Assembly: GCA_036378675.1 (NCBI GenBank)
Contig: DASUWA010000062.1
Span: 1 to 56,395, forward strand
Reading direction: 5' to 3'
Origin: Acidimicrobiales bacterium
Lineage (GTDB): Bacteria > Actinomycetota > Acidimicrobiia > Acidimicrobiales > Palsa-688
DNA length: 56,395 bases
The notes beneath the pieces were generated by a model that searched no databases, was not told where the DNA came from, and worked only from the letters and a program-made list of their open reading frames with translations. This document shows, in pieces, positions 12,771 to 20,837 of this stretch. Numbering within the stretch: position 1 is the first letter of the stretch; every line of letters begins with the position of its first letter. The position numbers were made by a program, and so were the translations under genes.

Positions 12771-13295
12771 GTGGGTTATCGGCGCCGTGTTGCTGTCACG
12801 AGCGCCCCTGTCGTTATCGCTGTGGCTTTGGCCTGCGCCGGGTGCGGGCTCGGTCCCGACCACACCTTGAACACCAGGAGCCTGGACTCGCAGATCGCCG
12901 CGCAGCTGAAGGCCCGCTACCCGTTTGGCCGGGTCCAGGTCAGCTGTCCCAGCGGGGTGAGAGAGAAGGTCGGGACCGGGTTTTCGTGCTCGGCAGTCGT
13001 CGACGCTCAGAACCTCACGCTCGACGGTTCGGTCACCTCGCCGGGCGGTCGCTACAGCATCCAGCCTGCTCAGGCCATCGTGGTCAGCAGCCAGGCCGCG
13101 TCAACCTTGCAACAGCAGATCTCCGCACAGCTTCACGAGCCGGCTTCGGTAACCTGCAGCCCGCCGGCCGTCCGGGTCGTGCCCGCCGAAGGCCAGTTCG
13201 CCTGCAACGCGACGCTCGGCGGATCGGTGTCCCGGCAGGTGACCGTCACCGTCCTGGACGCCGCCGGCCACACCAGGTTCAGTCTGAACCCGTGA
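12771..13295 (+). CDS. DUF4333-type secreted/lipoprotein, two repeats
   Basis: 174 residues from GTG 12771. The N terminus has two Arg, a hydrophobic run and Cys residues in L-A-C-A-G-C, so it is probably a lipoprotein or secreted protein, although the lipobox is not canonical. The mature part is two copies of the DUF4333 pattern. Each has a helix ending with Q-I-x-A-Q-L, a first Cys followed by a Pro (S-C-P or T-C-S-P-P), and a second Cys in F-S-C or F-A-C; each copy probably makes one disulfide. DUF4333 is a small extracytoplasmic family common in actinobacteria with no established function. Ends convergent with gatB. Confidence 0.75.
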   Translation: MGYRRRVAVTSAPVVIAVALACAGCGLGPDHTLNTRSLDSQIAAQLKARYPFGRVQVSCPSGVREKVGTGFSCSAVVDAQNLTLDGSVTSPGGRYSIQPAQAIVVSSQAASTLQQQISAQLHEPASVTCSPPAVRVVPAEGQFACNATLGGSVSRQVTVTVLDAAGHTRFSLNP

Positions 13296-13322
13296 GGGCG
13301 TTCAGGCCCTAACCAACGCCCT
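13295..13322. terminator. Stem-loop between convergent DUF4333 and gatB genes
   Basis: AGGGCGTT (13295-13302) pairs perfectly with AACGCCCT (13315-13322) around a 12-nt loop, starting at the last base of the DUF4333 stop. It lies in the short gap between two convergent genes and could act in both directions. No U-tract is present, so it is terminator-like only. Confidence 0.5.
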
Positions 13323-13327
13323 AGTCC

Positions 13328-14776
13328 TCAAGTCCCGCGCTTCGAGCGGAGAAGGGCGGATGCCTCTTTCAGATCCGCGTTCCCGCCGGTCGCCGCTTTG
13401 ATCTTGCCGACGAAGAAGCCGGTGAGCTTGTCGTCGCCACCGACATAGCGCTCCCACTCGTTCGGGTGTTCCGACACGATCCGGTTCACGACCTCTTCGA
13501 GGGCGCCGGCGCTCATCGCCTCGAAGCCAAGTCGCTTGGCGATTTCCTCCGGGTCCCCTCCGGACGCGAGCATCTCCTTCAGGACCGCCCGGGACTGCAT
13601 GGGGTTCAGTGATCCGTCCGATTCCATCGTCACCAGCGATGTGAACGCCTTCGGATCGAGGTTGCCGATCGAATCGATCTCTGCAGCAACTTCGTTCGCC
13701 AGCCGGCGAACGGCAATTGCCGCCGTTTCGGCAGACGCGCCGGAGGCGACAACGTTGTCGAGGTACCTGTCGAGGTCCAGGCGAACAACGGTGACGACTG
13801 CATCCTGATCCGCCGCGATGCCGGACGCGGATCCAGCCTTCATCCGTCGCTCAGCCGGTAGCTCGGGAAGTGACTCTTCGACCTCGGCCACCCATTCGGC
13901 CGAAGGCTCGAGCGGAACGAGGTCCGGTTCCGGGAAGTACCGGTAGTCGTAGGCCTCTTCCTTCGAGCGCATCGACCCGGTGCGGCCCGTGCTCTCGTCC
14001 CAATGTCGGGTCTCCTGGATCACAGTGCCGCCGTCGCGTATGACCCCGATCTGGCGCTCGGCTTCGTACTCGATCGCCCTGCCCAACGATCGAAGGGAGT
14101 TCATGTTCTTGATCTCGCACCGCGTGCCGAACTGCTCGCTGCCCGCCGGCCGGACCGAAACGTTGGCATCGACTCGCAACGACCCCTCCTCCATTTTTCC
14201 GTCGGAGGCTCCTATGGCAACAAGGATCGATCTCAGTTCGTCGACGTAGGTACGCGCGTCTTCGGAGCTGCGAATATCCGGCGCACTCACGATCTCGACC
14301 AGTGGGACCCCGGCCCGGTTGTAGTCGACGAGAGAGTGCGCTGCGCCGTGAATCCGGCCTCCTCCTCCTACGTGGGTCGTCTTGCCGGTGTCCTCCTCCA
14401 TGTGAGCCCGAACGATCCCGATCCTCGTTCCGCCGGGCAGCTCGAGCCAGCCGTCCGTGTTGATCGGAAGGTCGTACTGGCTGATCTGGTAGTCCTTCGG
14501 CATGTCGGGATAGAAGTAGTTCTTGCGGTGGAAGATCGAAGGCTGAACGTGGCAGTTCAACGCCCTGCCTACTCGCATCGCGAACTCCACGGCGGTGCGG
14601 TTCAGAACCGGTAGAGATCCAGGAAGACCGAGGCACACCGGGCAGATGTTGGTGTTCGGTTCCTGACCGAAGCTGTTGGCGCACCCGCAGAAGAGCTTCG
14701 TCCTGGTACGCAGCTCGGCGTGAACTTCGAGGCCGACGACGATCTCCCAGCTGATCTCGGCGGTCGTGCTGGTCAT
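13328..14776 (-). CDS. gatB: Asp-tRNA(Asn)/Glu-tRNA(Gln) amidotransferase subunit B
   Basis: tRNA-binding and kinase-like subunit of GatCAB, which amidates Glu-tRNA(Gln) or Asp-tRNA(Asn). 482 residues. The N terminus has V-G-L-E-V-H-A-E-L and a Cys-rich zinc site ([15 protein letters not shown]). The family signature D-Y-N-R-A-G-V-P-L and the Y-R-Y-F-P-E-P-D-L motif follow. The C-terminal YqeY-like tail ends in S-L-N-P-M-Q-S-R-type sequence. Overlaps gatA by 4 bp and is the last gene of the gatCAB operon. Presence of the complex implies that GlnRS or AsnRS is missing in this organism, as is usual in actinobacteria. Confidence 0.97.
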   Translation of the reverse strand: MTSTTAEISWEIVVGLEVHAELRTRTKLFCGCANSFGQEPNTNICPVCLGLPGSLPVLNRTAVEFAMRVGRALNCHVQPSIFHRKNYFYPDMPKDYQISQYDLPINTDGWLELPGGTRIGIVRAHMEEDTGKTTHVGGGGRIHGAAHSLVDYNRAGVPLVEIVSAPDIRSSEDARTYVDELRSILVAIGASDGKMEEGSLRVDANVSVRPAGSEQFGTRCEIKNMNSLRSLGRAIEYEAERQIGVIRDGGTVIQETRHWDESTGRTGSMRSKEEAYDYRYFPEPDLVPLEPSAEWVAEVEESLPELPAERRMKAGSASGIAADQDAVVTVVRLDLDRYLDNVVASGASAETAAIAVRRLANEVAAEIDSIGNLDPKAFTSLVTMESDGSLNPMQSRAVLKEMLASGGDPEEIAKRLGFEAMSAGALEEVVNRIVSEHPNEWERYVGGDDKLTGFFVGKIKAATGGNADLKEASALLRSKRGT

Positions 14777-16263
14777 CGGACCGCCTCCTCGGTTATCCCC
14801 GGCTCGGCCAGCGGAGGCGCGGCGCCTTCCAGAGCAGCGGCGACCTGGAACATGGTGGTCTCGCCGAGCGCGGGAGCCAGAACCTGCACCCCGATCGGGA
14901 GACCGTCGTCGCCGGTGCCGAACGGGACGCTCATCGCGGGATGGCCGGCGAGGTTCGAGGGGATCGTGCAGACGTCATTGAGGTACATGGCAAGCGGGTC
15001 GGACGTCTTCGCCCCAAGCGGGAACGCGGTCCCCGGTGCTGTGGGACCGAGCAGGATGTCGAAGTCACGGTACGCGGTCTCGAAGTCCCGGATGATCAGC
15101 GTCCGGACCTGCTGCGCCTTTCCGTAGTACGCGTCGTAGTAGCCGGCGGAGAGCGCGTAGGTACCGAGCATGATCCGTCGTTTTACCTCTGCCCCGAAAC
15201 CGGCCGAGCGTGTTCGCAGGTACATCTCGGTCACGTCGGCGCCGGGACCGCCCTCGACTCTGAGCCCGTAGCGAACGCCGTCGTAGCGGGCAAGGTTGGA
15301 CGACGCCTCCGCCGGCGCGATCAGGTAGTAAGCGGATAGGCCGTACATGGCGGCTGGGACGCTCACCTCCTCCACCTTCGCGCCCGCGGCCGACAGGGCC
15401 TCCGCGGCTTCCCTGGTCCGGGCGACCACGTCGGGCGAGATGCCTTCTGCGCCGGCTAGCTCGCTGACCACCCCGATTCGAAGCCCGTCCACGCCCGTCT
15501 TCAGCCGCTCCGATGCCAGCGGCGGGGGTTCACGCAGCGACGTGGAGTCCCTCCGGTCCGGGCCGGAGATGGCGTCGAGGACGGCCGCCGCGTCCTCCAC
15601 GGTACGTGCGAAAGGTCCGATCTGATCGAGGGAGCTGGCGAACGCGATGAGCCCGTAGCGCGAGACCAACCCGTAGGTGGGCTTGACTCCGACAACACCA
15701 CAAAGAGCGGCGGGCTGGCGCACAGACCCGCCCGTGTCGGATCCGAGCGCCACCGGAGCGAACCCGGCGGCGACTGCCGCAGCGCTCCCGCCGGAGGATC
15801 CTCCTGGCACCCTTTCCAGGTCATGCGGATTGCGCGTCGGTCCGAACGCTGAGTTCTCAGTGGATGAGCCCATGGCGAACTCGTCGAGGTTGGTCTTCCC
15901 TATCGCGACGGCGCCTGCGGCAGCGAGGCGTTCGACGACCGTCGCGTCGTAAGGGGGCTTCCAACCCTCGAGGATCCGGGAGGAGCACGTCGTGGGGATG
16001 CCGCGGGTGCAGAGGTTGTCCTTGAGGGCGATCGGCACGCCGGCGAGCGGTCCAGGGTCCTTCCCGGCGGCGACCGCCGCGTCTATGGCCGCCGCCTGCC
16101 GGCGGGCCTCGTCGGTGAGGACGAGGTTGAACGCGTGCACACCGGACTCGCCCGCGCCGACGCGGGCGAGATGGCGCTCGAGGACTTCGGCGGCGGAGAT
16201 CTCCCCCTTGCGCACCGCGGCAGCGATATCGACGGCGCTACGGAGGTGTCCGGGACCCGTCAC
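14773..16263 (-). CDS. gatA: Asp-tRNA(Asn)/Glu-tRNA(Gln) amidotransferase subunit A
   Basis: Glutaminase subunit of GatCAB, an amidase-signature enzyme that releases ammonia from glutamine. 496 residues. The Ser-cisSer-Lys triad is visible: Lys in A-L-K-D-N-L, then the Ser residues in S-G-G-S-A-A-A-V and D-T-G-G-S-V-R-Q-P. Overlaps gatC by 4 bp and gatB by 4 bp, consistent with coupled translation of a 1:1:1 complex. Confidence 0.97.
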   Translation of the reverse strand: MTGPGHLRSAVDIAAAVRKGEISAAEVLERHLARVGAGESGVHAFNLVLTDEARRQAAAIDAAVAAGKDPGPLAGVPIALKDNLCTRGIPTTCSSRILEGWKPPYDATVVERLAAAGAVAIGKTNLDEFAMGSSTENSAFGPTRNPHDLERVPGGSSGGSAAAVAAGFAPVALGSDTGGSVRQPAALCGVVGVKPTYGLVSRYGLIAFASSLDQIGPFARTVEDAAAVLDAISGPDRRDSTSLREPPPLASERLKTGVDGLRIGVVSELAGAEGISPDVVARTREAAEALSAAGAKVEEVSVPAAMYGLSAYYLIAPAEASSNLARYDGVRYGLRVEGGPGADVTEMYLRTRSAGFGAEVKRRIMLGTYALSAGYYDAYYGKAQQVRTLIIRDFETAYRDFDILLGPTAPGTAFPLGAKTSDPLAMYLNDVCTIPSNLAGHPAMSVPFGTGDDGLPIGVQVLAPALGETTMFQVAAALEGAAPPLAEPGITEEAVR

Positions 16264-16562
16264 GGTGCCTCGCCGAGGATGCGAGGTACCCGGAACTTGT
16301 GGTCCTCCACCGAAGGCGCCTGGGCGAGAACCTCGTCCCGGTCGAGGGCGGGCTCCAGCTCGTCCTCCCTGTACACGTTGCGAATGGGAAGGGGGTGGGC
16401 GGTCGGGGGCACCCCTGCGGTGTCGAGCGCTTCCACGTCTCGAGCGTGATCGAGGACGGCCCCAAGCTGGCCGGTGAACTGGTCGAGCTCCTCGTCGGTG
16501 AGCGAAAGCCGGGCGAGGCGAGCCACGTGGGCGACGTCCTGCTTCGAGATCGGGGCGGTCAT
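16260..16562 (-). CDS. gatC: Asp-tRNA(Asn)/Glu-tRNA(Gln) amidotransferase subunit C
   Basis: Small belt subunit that stabilises GatA and GatB. 100 residues from ATG 16562 ([16 protein letters not shown]), a normal GatC length and N terminus. A second in-frame ATG at 16571 would add three residues. TAGCAT lies 7 nt before ATG 16562 and overlaps the outer ATG, which favours the inner start on a leaderless mRNA. Heads the operon gatC-gatA-gatB with 4-bp overlaps. Confidence 0.93.
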   Translation of the reverse strand: MTAPISKQDVAHVARLARLSLTDEELDQFTGQLGAVLDHARDVEALDTAGVPPTAHPLPIRNVYREDELEPALDRDEVLAQAPSVEDHKFRVPRILGEAP

Positions 16563-16697
16563 GATGGTCATGCTAGGAGGCCGGACGCGAACCGGATCCC
16601 AGATATATGTTCACCTATCCGCTCGCGGCGCTGTCACCACGGCGCACCCGGTTGTCGTCACATCCGTCCGGCGAGGCCCCAACTCCGCTCCGCCGGA

Positions 16698-16719
16698 GCG
16701 CGGGGACCCCACCCCGCGC
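16698..16719. repeat. Intergenic palindrome, REP-like family, copy A
   Basis: GCGCGGGG / CCCCGCGC stem (8 bp) around ACCCCA, preceded by CTCCGCCGGAG and followed by CCGGCTGT. It lies in the 234-bp gap between gatC and the SCP2 gene. A second copy at 23364-23390 keeps the same layout with compensating base changes in the stem. Otherwise I see no gene or RNA in this gap. Confidence 0.55.
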
Positions 16720-16796
16720 CCGGCTGTCCGCGCTAGCTTTCCCGAGAACAAATCGGGCGCGACGGTTGGCGCCGGGCGCGTACACGGGGAGAGCAA

Positions 16797-17216
16797 TTGG
16801 CGCAGTACGAGTTCCTGAGCGACGAGTGGTTGGCCGAGGCGCGCAAGATTCGGGAGGAGTACCACGGGCGAACCCCTCAGATCCCGGTCGCGGTCCGCAT
16901 GAACCAGATAATCCAGGACGTCCCATTCGGTGAGGGCGTCATTCACGCTCACGTCGACACCTCCAGCGGCGAACTTCAAATGGAGACCGGGCACGTCGAG
17001 TCTCCGGACCTGACCATCACCCTTCCCTACGCGACCGCCCGGGCGATTCTCGTCGACGGGGACGCCCAGGCGGCTATGCAGGCGTTCATGTCCGGCCGGA
17101 TCAAGGTCGACGGTGACATAACCAAGATGCTGGCGCTTCAGACCGCGGGTATGGCGAGCAACACCGATCCCGCCGCTCTCGAACTTGCCAAGAGGCTGCA
17201 GGACATCACCGCTTGA
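16797..17216 (+). CDS. SCP2 sterol-carrier-domain protein
   Basis: 139 residues, essentially one SCP2 domain: a hydrophobic lipid-binding fold with the typical central stretch P-D-L-T-I-T-L-P-Y and the C-terminal G-D-A-Q-A-A-M-Q-A-F-M-S-G-R-I-K-V-D-G-D. Such proteins bind acyl-CoA, lipids or other hydrophobic ligands; the ligand here is unknown. The start is TTG 16797, chosen because GGGGAGAG lies at good distance and the next in-frame starts would remove conserved sequence. Its 3' end overlaps the convergent LWSGP-repeat gene by 11 bp. Confidence 0.85.
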   Translation: MAQYEFLSDEWLAEARKIREEYHGRTPQIPVAVRMNQIIQDVPFGEGVIHAHVDTSSGELQMETGHVESPDLTITLPYATARAILVDGDAQAAMQAFMSGRIKVDGDITKMLALQTAGMASNTDPAALELAKRLQDITA

Positions 17217-18324
17217 CCGTTCGCCGGCGCCAACCCAGCCGAGCCAGGGAAAGCGCTATGCCAGCGGATCCGACAGCGAGTAGCAGCAAAGAGTCGAGAG
17301 CGACGATCCAGGCGGGTGGACCGCCCTTTCCGACATGGCCGCCAGACAGCACCGACCCATGTGCGCGGGCGGCCGGAGTGACGGTCGAGGTCGCGATCAC
17401 CCGCGAGACAACGGACGTCCCGACGGAGATCGTTGCTGCGAGCTGGTAGCAGCCGCTGGCAATCCGGTGTCCGATCGCCCACTGGTAGGCGATCGAAGTG
17501 TGCGGGACGAACGTGTCGAGCTGGCGGCGGAGCTCCGATACGGGGGCTGCGGAACCGCAGCGATGCAACGTGGCGGTTACGTAGGGCTTGCTGAGCAGTG
17601 ACCCGGCGTCGTTGATCGGGATGCGAACGACTTGGCCGGCTTTGCCAAGGGTGACGATTGTGGGCGTGCCCAGATCGAACGAGACGGATCCGGGCCCCGG
17701 AACGTGTGCCAGCACCGCCAAGACGACTCGGGTCGCGGCGGGCGTCGAGGGGCTCTGCGCGGCCACCCCTGCGAGGTAGTCGCCAGGCGCTGTTCCAGTC
17801 GGGATCATGACCGTGAATCCGATCGGGTGGGACTGTCGCGCGTCGAGGGTGACCGTTCCTGCGTCAAGCTGAACCCATCTGCCGGTGTCGTGCAGGGAGC
17901 CGCCGAGCGCGCTGTAGATCACCCCGCCGCCGCTCGCCGTCGCAGCGTCGGCGGGATAGATATCGAACGTGGCGGGGGTGGACGACGGGTTCGTGATGGT
18001 CACGGTGCCTCGGACCGCCTGGCCCGCCGAGGTGGTCCACTCGAAGTAGCCATGCGGACCGGGGTCCTGCGGCGACATCTCGGGTGTGGGCGTCTGTTCC
18101 GGCTGTGAATCGGCGGCCAGCGCTCTGCCCGACCACAGAGGGCCCGACCACAGAGGGTCCGACCACAGAGGGCCCTGCCACAGGGGGCCCGACCACAGAG
18201 GGCCCTGCCACAGGGGGCCCGACCACAGGGGGCCCGACCACAGAGTCGCAGGCGCCAGGGCGAACATCACCGCACAAAACCGGAGGATCCGGGCGAACAG
18301 TGGCGTGGCGCGGCACGCAGCCAT
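17206..18324 (-). CDS. DUF916-like surface protein with N-terminal LWSGP repeats
   Basis: 372 residues. A hydrophobic N terminus (I-L-R-F-C-A-V-M-F-A-L-A-P-A) leads into eight copies of L-W-[SQ]-[GD]-P (residues about 28-67), then A-L-A-A-D, a likely signal-peptidase site. The body is an immunoglobulin-like, DUF916-like region (V-R-G-T-V-T-I-T-N-P-S, then F-D-I-Y-P-A-D-A, and G-F-T-V-M-I-P-T-G). Near residue 340 is one transmembrane helix (A-L-D-S-L-L-L-L-A-V-G-S-A-G-I-A-L) followed by basic residues. Overall a type I membrane-anchored wall protein, similar in plan to the one at 19236-20282. Divergent from the LuxR-type gene (283 bp between starts). Function unknown; the WxL-interacting role is inferred from DUF916 families. 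Confidence 0.65.
   Translation of the reverse strand: MAACRATPLFARILRFCAVMFALAPATLWSGPLWSGPLWQGPLWSGPLWQGPLWSDPLWSGPLWSGRALAADSQPEQTPTPEMSPQDPGPHGYFEWTTSAGQAVRGTVTITNPSSTPATFDIYPADAATASGGGVIYSALGGSLHDTGRWVQLDAGTVTLDARQSHPIGFTVMIPTGTAPGDYLAGVAAQSPSTPAATRVVLAVLAHVPGPGSVSFDLGTPTIVTLGKAGQVVRIPINDAGSLLSKPYVTATLHRCGSAAPVSELRRQLDTFVPHTSIAYQWAIGHRIASGCYQLAATISVGTSVVSRVIATSTVTPAARAHGSVLSGGHVGKGGPPAWIVALDSLLLLAVGSAGIALSLARLGWRRRTVKR
18131..18245 (-). repeat. 15-bp tandem repeat in the LWSGP gene
   Basis: About 7.7 in-frame copies of a 15-bp unit (plus strand GACCACAGAGGGCCC with variants). Copies alternate between gaccacag and tgccacag, giving S or Q at the third residue. Copy-number change by slippage would keep the frame and change the length of the segment between the signal hydrophobic core and the A-L-A-A-D site. 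Confidence 0.95.
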
Positions 18325-18607
18325 CCGAGAACGGGGGCGCGTCAGGCACGCCGGCCGTGGATTACGCCGCAGGCTCGATCGAGAAATTGCCCGGGATCCG
18401 ATCAGGGATCGGAGACTATTTGCTCATCGAGGCAGAGTCCGCCCCGCTGGCACGACTCGGGAACATCTCCGTATACAGGGGGATCAGTGCCAATACCACC
18501 CGAAGGGGTCATTTCTCGAAATAGTCCCTCATGCCCCAATGACGTCAAGCCGAAATATCCGATTAGCGGAACGTTGCCGGCGGATCCGGCAGGAAGGGAG
18601 CTGGGGG
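18325..18607. other. Divergent intergenic region of the surface-protein locus
   Basis: 283 bp between the LWSGP gene and the LuxR-type gene. It is less GC-rich than its neighbours and contains a GATCAGGGATC inverted repeat near 18401-18411 that could be a regulator site. I see no convincing -35/-10 pair with good spacing for either gene. An ATG at 18539 is in frame with the LuxR-type gene and would lengthen it by 23 residues. Confidence 0.35.
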
Positions 18608-19189
18608 GTGACCCGACCAGTCCAGACAACGAACAATGACCCGGAGACGAGCGGAGGTCTGCCGGACGCAGAAGGGAGCCTCGAGGCCCCATTCGGGCTG
18701 TACCGCCTGTCGCCGCGCGAGACCCAGGTCGCAATCCTCACCGCGGAGGGCCATTCGGCGGACGATCTGGCGTCGAGCCTGGGCATCCGGGTTGGGACCG
18801 TGCGGAACATTCGGCAGGCGTTGCGGCGAAAGCTCGACGTACCGGCGAGTACTCCTTTGAACGATGCGCTGAGCGGCATGTTCGGGACCATTCCCAAGGA
18901 CGACAATCCAGCCGCTGCCCTCATGAGCGCGGCCCGGCCGGCGGTCAGTGATAAGGATCGACGTGTACACCTTTCGGTGCGGGAGGCCATCTCGTCAGTG
19001 GGCGAGCTGGCCGAGCGCCTGAACGCCAGATCCGTGGCCGTTGCCGCAGCAGCGCAGCACAGCCGCAGGTCGGGCGATCGGCTTCTCTGGGAGTCCGAAC
19101 AACTCCGGGCGATTGCCGCTGACCTTCACGGTCTCGAGGAGCAAGCAATCGCCCGAGTCCGGGCTCATCTCGCCGCGGTTGCCGGCTGA
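18608..19189 (+). CDS. LuxR-type helix-turn-helix protein
   Basis: 193 residues from GTG 18608, chosen because GGAAGGGAG lies about 7 nt upstream. Residues about 30-90 match a GerE/LuxR-type HTH: Y-R-L-S-P-R-E-T-Q-V-A-I-L, A-D-D-L-A-S-S-L-G-I, and a recognition helix V-G-T-V-R-N-I-R-Q-A-L-R-R-K-L. No receiver or sensor domain is present. The C-terminal half is Ala/Arg-rich and helical, perhaps for dimerisation. It stands between the two halves of the DUF916/WxL-like locus and is the obvious candidate regulator, but this rests on position only. Confidence 0.7.
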   Translation: MTRPVQTTNNDPETSGGLPDAEGSLEAPFGLYRLSPRETQVAILTAEGHSADDLASSLGIRVGTVRNIRQALRRKLDVPASTPLNDALSGMFGTIPKDDNPAAALMSAARPAVSDKDRRVHLSVREAISSVGELAERLNARSVAVAAAAQHSRRSGDRLLWESEQLRAIAADLHGLEEQAIARVRAHLAAVAG

Positions 19190-19202
19190 CGGGCTTGGCC
19201 AG

Positions 19203-19270
19203 TAGCGGGCTGCCACCCTTAGCGGGCTGCCACCCTTAGCGGGCTGCCACCGTTAGCCGCCTGCCACTCT
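19203..19270. repeat. 17-bp tandem repeat at a stop codon
   Basis: Four copies of TAGCGGGCTGCCACCCT (19203-19219, 19220-19236, 19237-19253, and a diverged copy 19254-19270). The TAA stop of the leftward DUF916-like gene lies at the junction of copies 2 and 3. Gain or loss of a unit would change the C terminus (the extra unit is not a multiple of 3). It fills the convergent gap after the LuxR-type gene. Confidence 0.95.
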
Positions 19271-20282
19271 GCTCGTCATCCTCGTCATCCTTACGCCGGC
19301 GCCAAAGCAGGAACAGCAGCAACAAGACTGCGACGAGGATTATCGCTGAGATCACCGTGAGGATGATGAAGCTCGGCCCTCGGTGGTGACGAACGGGAAC
19401 GGCTGCGACCGGAGCCGACGAGGCGTCAGCAGCGGTCGGGAAGCTGATCGTCGCCACCGCTTCCCGGGTGACCTGGTCCGAGGTCAGCGTGACCGTGGCG
19501 GTCCATGGACCGCTCGGAATGTTCCGGTCGAGTGGGATCGTCACGGGTTCGGTTTGGCCTATCCCGAGGGTGGTCCCGAGCTTGGCGGGGAAGGGTCCCG
19601 CGCGCACGCCTCCCGGCCCGTTGGTCAGGTTGAGAGACCCGGAAAGGTCCAGCGCACGACCGCCGATGTTGCGCACGAAGGCCTTGACGTAAGGGGTCCC
19701 CGAAGTGTCTCTGGACGCGGTCAGAGAGTTGATGGTGAAGTCGATCGCCGGCGCGGAACCTTCCCCGACTGATAGGTACACACGGATCCCGACCCGGTTT
19801 ACTTCCGAGATTCCGGCATTCGTCGTCGCCGCGGGTGGTTGCGCCCACACAACGGCATATCTCTCGCCTGCGGAGGCATCGGTCGGCACTCGAATCGTCA
19901 CGGTTGCCGTCGCCTCTCCGTGGGCAGGCACGACGAGCGTGTTGGGACTGACGTTGATCCAAGTGCTCAGGTCATTGTTCTGTCCCTGTGGCTCGGCGAT
20001 GAAGTCACCGCCGTTGATGACAGCAGGGCCACCGTAAAGCTCGACGCGCACCGGGGCGTCAGCAGTGTTGGACACCGCCATTCGGCGAGAGATCGTCGCC
20101 CCCGGCCCAACGTGGTCGATGATGTAGATCCGAGCCCGCGGGTCGTTGGCAAGAGCGACGGGAGCTTGGGTCAGGCGGACGCCGATGTTTGGTTGCGTAC
20201 TCCCATTCGTCTGCGCGAACGCGCCAGTGGCCGGCGCAATAGCACCGGCCACTGCCAGAACGTACGCAGCGAGTCTTCGCAA
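19236..20282 (-). CDS. DUF916-like (WxL-interacting type) membrane-anchored surface protein
   Basis: 348 residues. Sec signal peptide (M-R-R-L-A-A-Y-V-L-A-V-A-G, cleavage near A-F-A-Q), two Ig-like beta domains, then a transmembrane helix (I-I-L-T-V-I-S-A-I-I-L-V-A-V-L-L-L-L-F) followed by R-R-R-K-D-D-E and a short acidic/basic tail inside. The first domain (I-S-R-R-M-A-V-S-N-T-A-D-A-P-V-R-V, then V-P-A-H-G-E-A-T-A-T-V-T-I-R-V-P) is DUF916-like. In Firmicutes such proteins hold WxL proteins at the wall. Here the gene starts 12 bp after the WxL-like gene at 20295, in the same direction, which supports a pair. Function inferred. Confidence 0.75.
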   Translation of the reverse strand: MRRLAAYVLAVAGAIAPATGAFAQTNGSTQPNIGVRLTQAPVALANDPRARIYIIDHVGPGATISRRMAVSNTADAPVRVELYGGPAVINGGDFIAEPQGQNNDLSTWINVSPNTLVVPAHGEATATVTIRVPTDASAGERYAVVWAQPPAATTNAGISEVNRVGIRVYLSVGEGSAPAIDFTINSLTASRDTSGTPYVKAFVRNIGGRALDLSGSLNLTNGPGGVRAGPFPAKLGTTLGIGQTEPVTIPLDRNIPSGPWTATVTLTSDQVTREAVATISFPTAADASSAPVAAVPVRHHRGPSFIILTVISAIILVAVLLLLFLLWRRRKDDEDDEQSGRRLTVAAR

Positions 20283-20294
20283 GATTCGGGAAGG

Positions 20295-20837
20295 CTACGC
20301 GACCGAGTGGGTGATGGTGCCGGTATATGTGCCTGCCGACTGAGATGGTGAAAGAGTGAATGTGACCGTCGGATCCCACGACACGGTGTTGCTGCTCGTA
20401 CCAGCCCATGCGCCGGCCGTGCCCGACGCGGCCATGGTCGCGAGCACCCCGGGCGTGAAGGTACCGATGCCGCTAGTCGAAGTAGCCGTTCCGGAGCTGT
20501 AGGCGATGCTCGCGTTGGTGACGGTCTCGTAGGTGGACGCACCGCCGGTCGTGAAGTTGGTGGAGATGACCGAGGCGGTCCATACGTCGGTGAGGTTGCC
20601 GCGGCTGTCGCTCACGGTAACGGTGCCGAGTTGATGAGCAAGAGTGAGCGTTCCCGGCGCGACCGTGCCCATGCTTGCTGTGGCCGGCTGAGAGATGCTC
20701 AGCGAACCCCCGCCCAGGACGAACGTCGTGGTGGTCCCAGTTGCCGAAGCTCCCGGCGCCAATGCAACCAGTGCGCCGGCGCCGATAGCGAGTGCCGGGA
20801 TGACCCGGATGAGCCGTGTGCCTCGTTTCGGTCCCAT
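20295..20837 (-). CDS. Secreted WxL-like domain protein
   Basis: 180 residues. Strong signal peptide (K-R-G-T-R-L-I-R-V then a hydrophobic core, cleavage near A-S-A-T). The mature part is Ser/Thr/Gly-rich with almost no charge. It has the two WxL-domain landmarks: V-S-D-S-R-G-N-L-T-D-V-W-T-A-S-V in the middle, and S-A-G-T-Y-T-G-T-I-T-H-S-V at the C terminus, though the second Trp is replaced by His. In Firmicutes WxL domains bind peptidoglycan without covalent attachment. Directly followed by the DUF916-like gene. Start ATG 20837. Confidence 0.7.
   Translation of the reverse strand: MGPKRGTRLIRVIPALAIGAGALVALAPGASATGTTTTFVLGGGSLSISQPATASMGTVAPGTLTLAHQLGTVTVSDSRGNLTDVWTASVISTNFTTGGASTYETVTNASIAYSSGTATSTSGIGTFTPGVLATMAASGTAGAWAGTSSNTVSWDPTVTFTLSPSQSAGTYTGTITHSVA

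Noticed and set aside
18486-18510. Sigma-54-type promoter for the LWSGP gene (TTGGCAC in the leftward strand)
   Set aside because: The second GC/TTGCA element does not follow at the required spacing.
18539-18607. Longer LuxR-type protein starting at ATG 18539
   Set aside because: The added residues are basic and not conserved-looking, while GTG 18608 has a strong Shine-Dalgarno sequence; kept only as an alternative.
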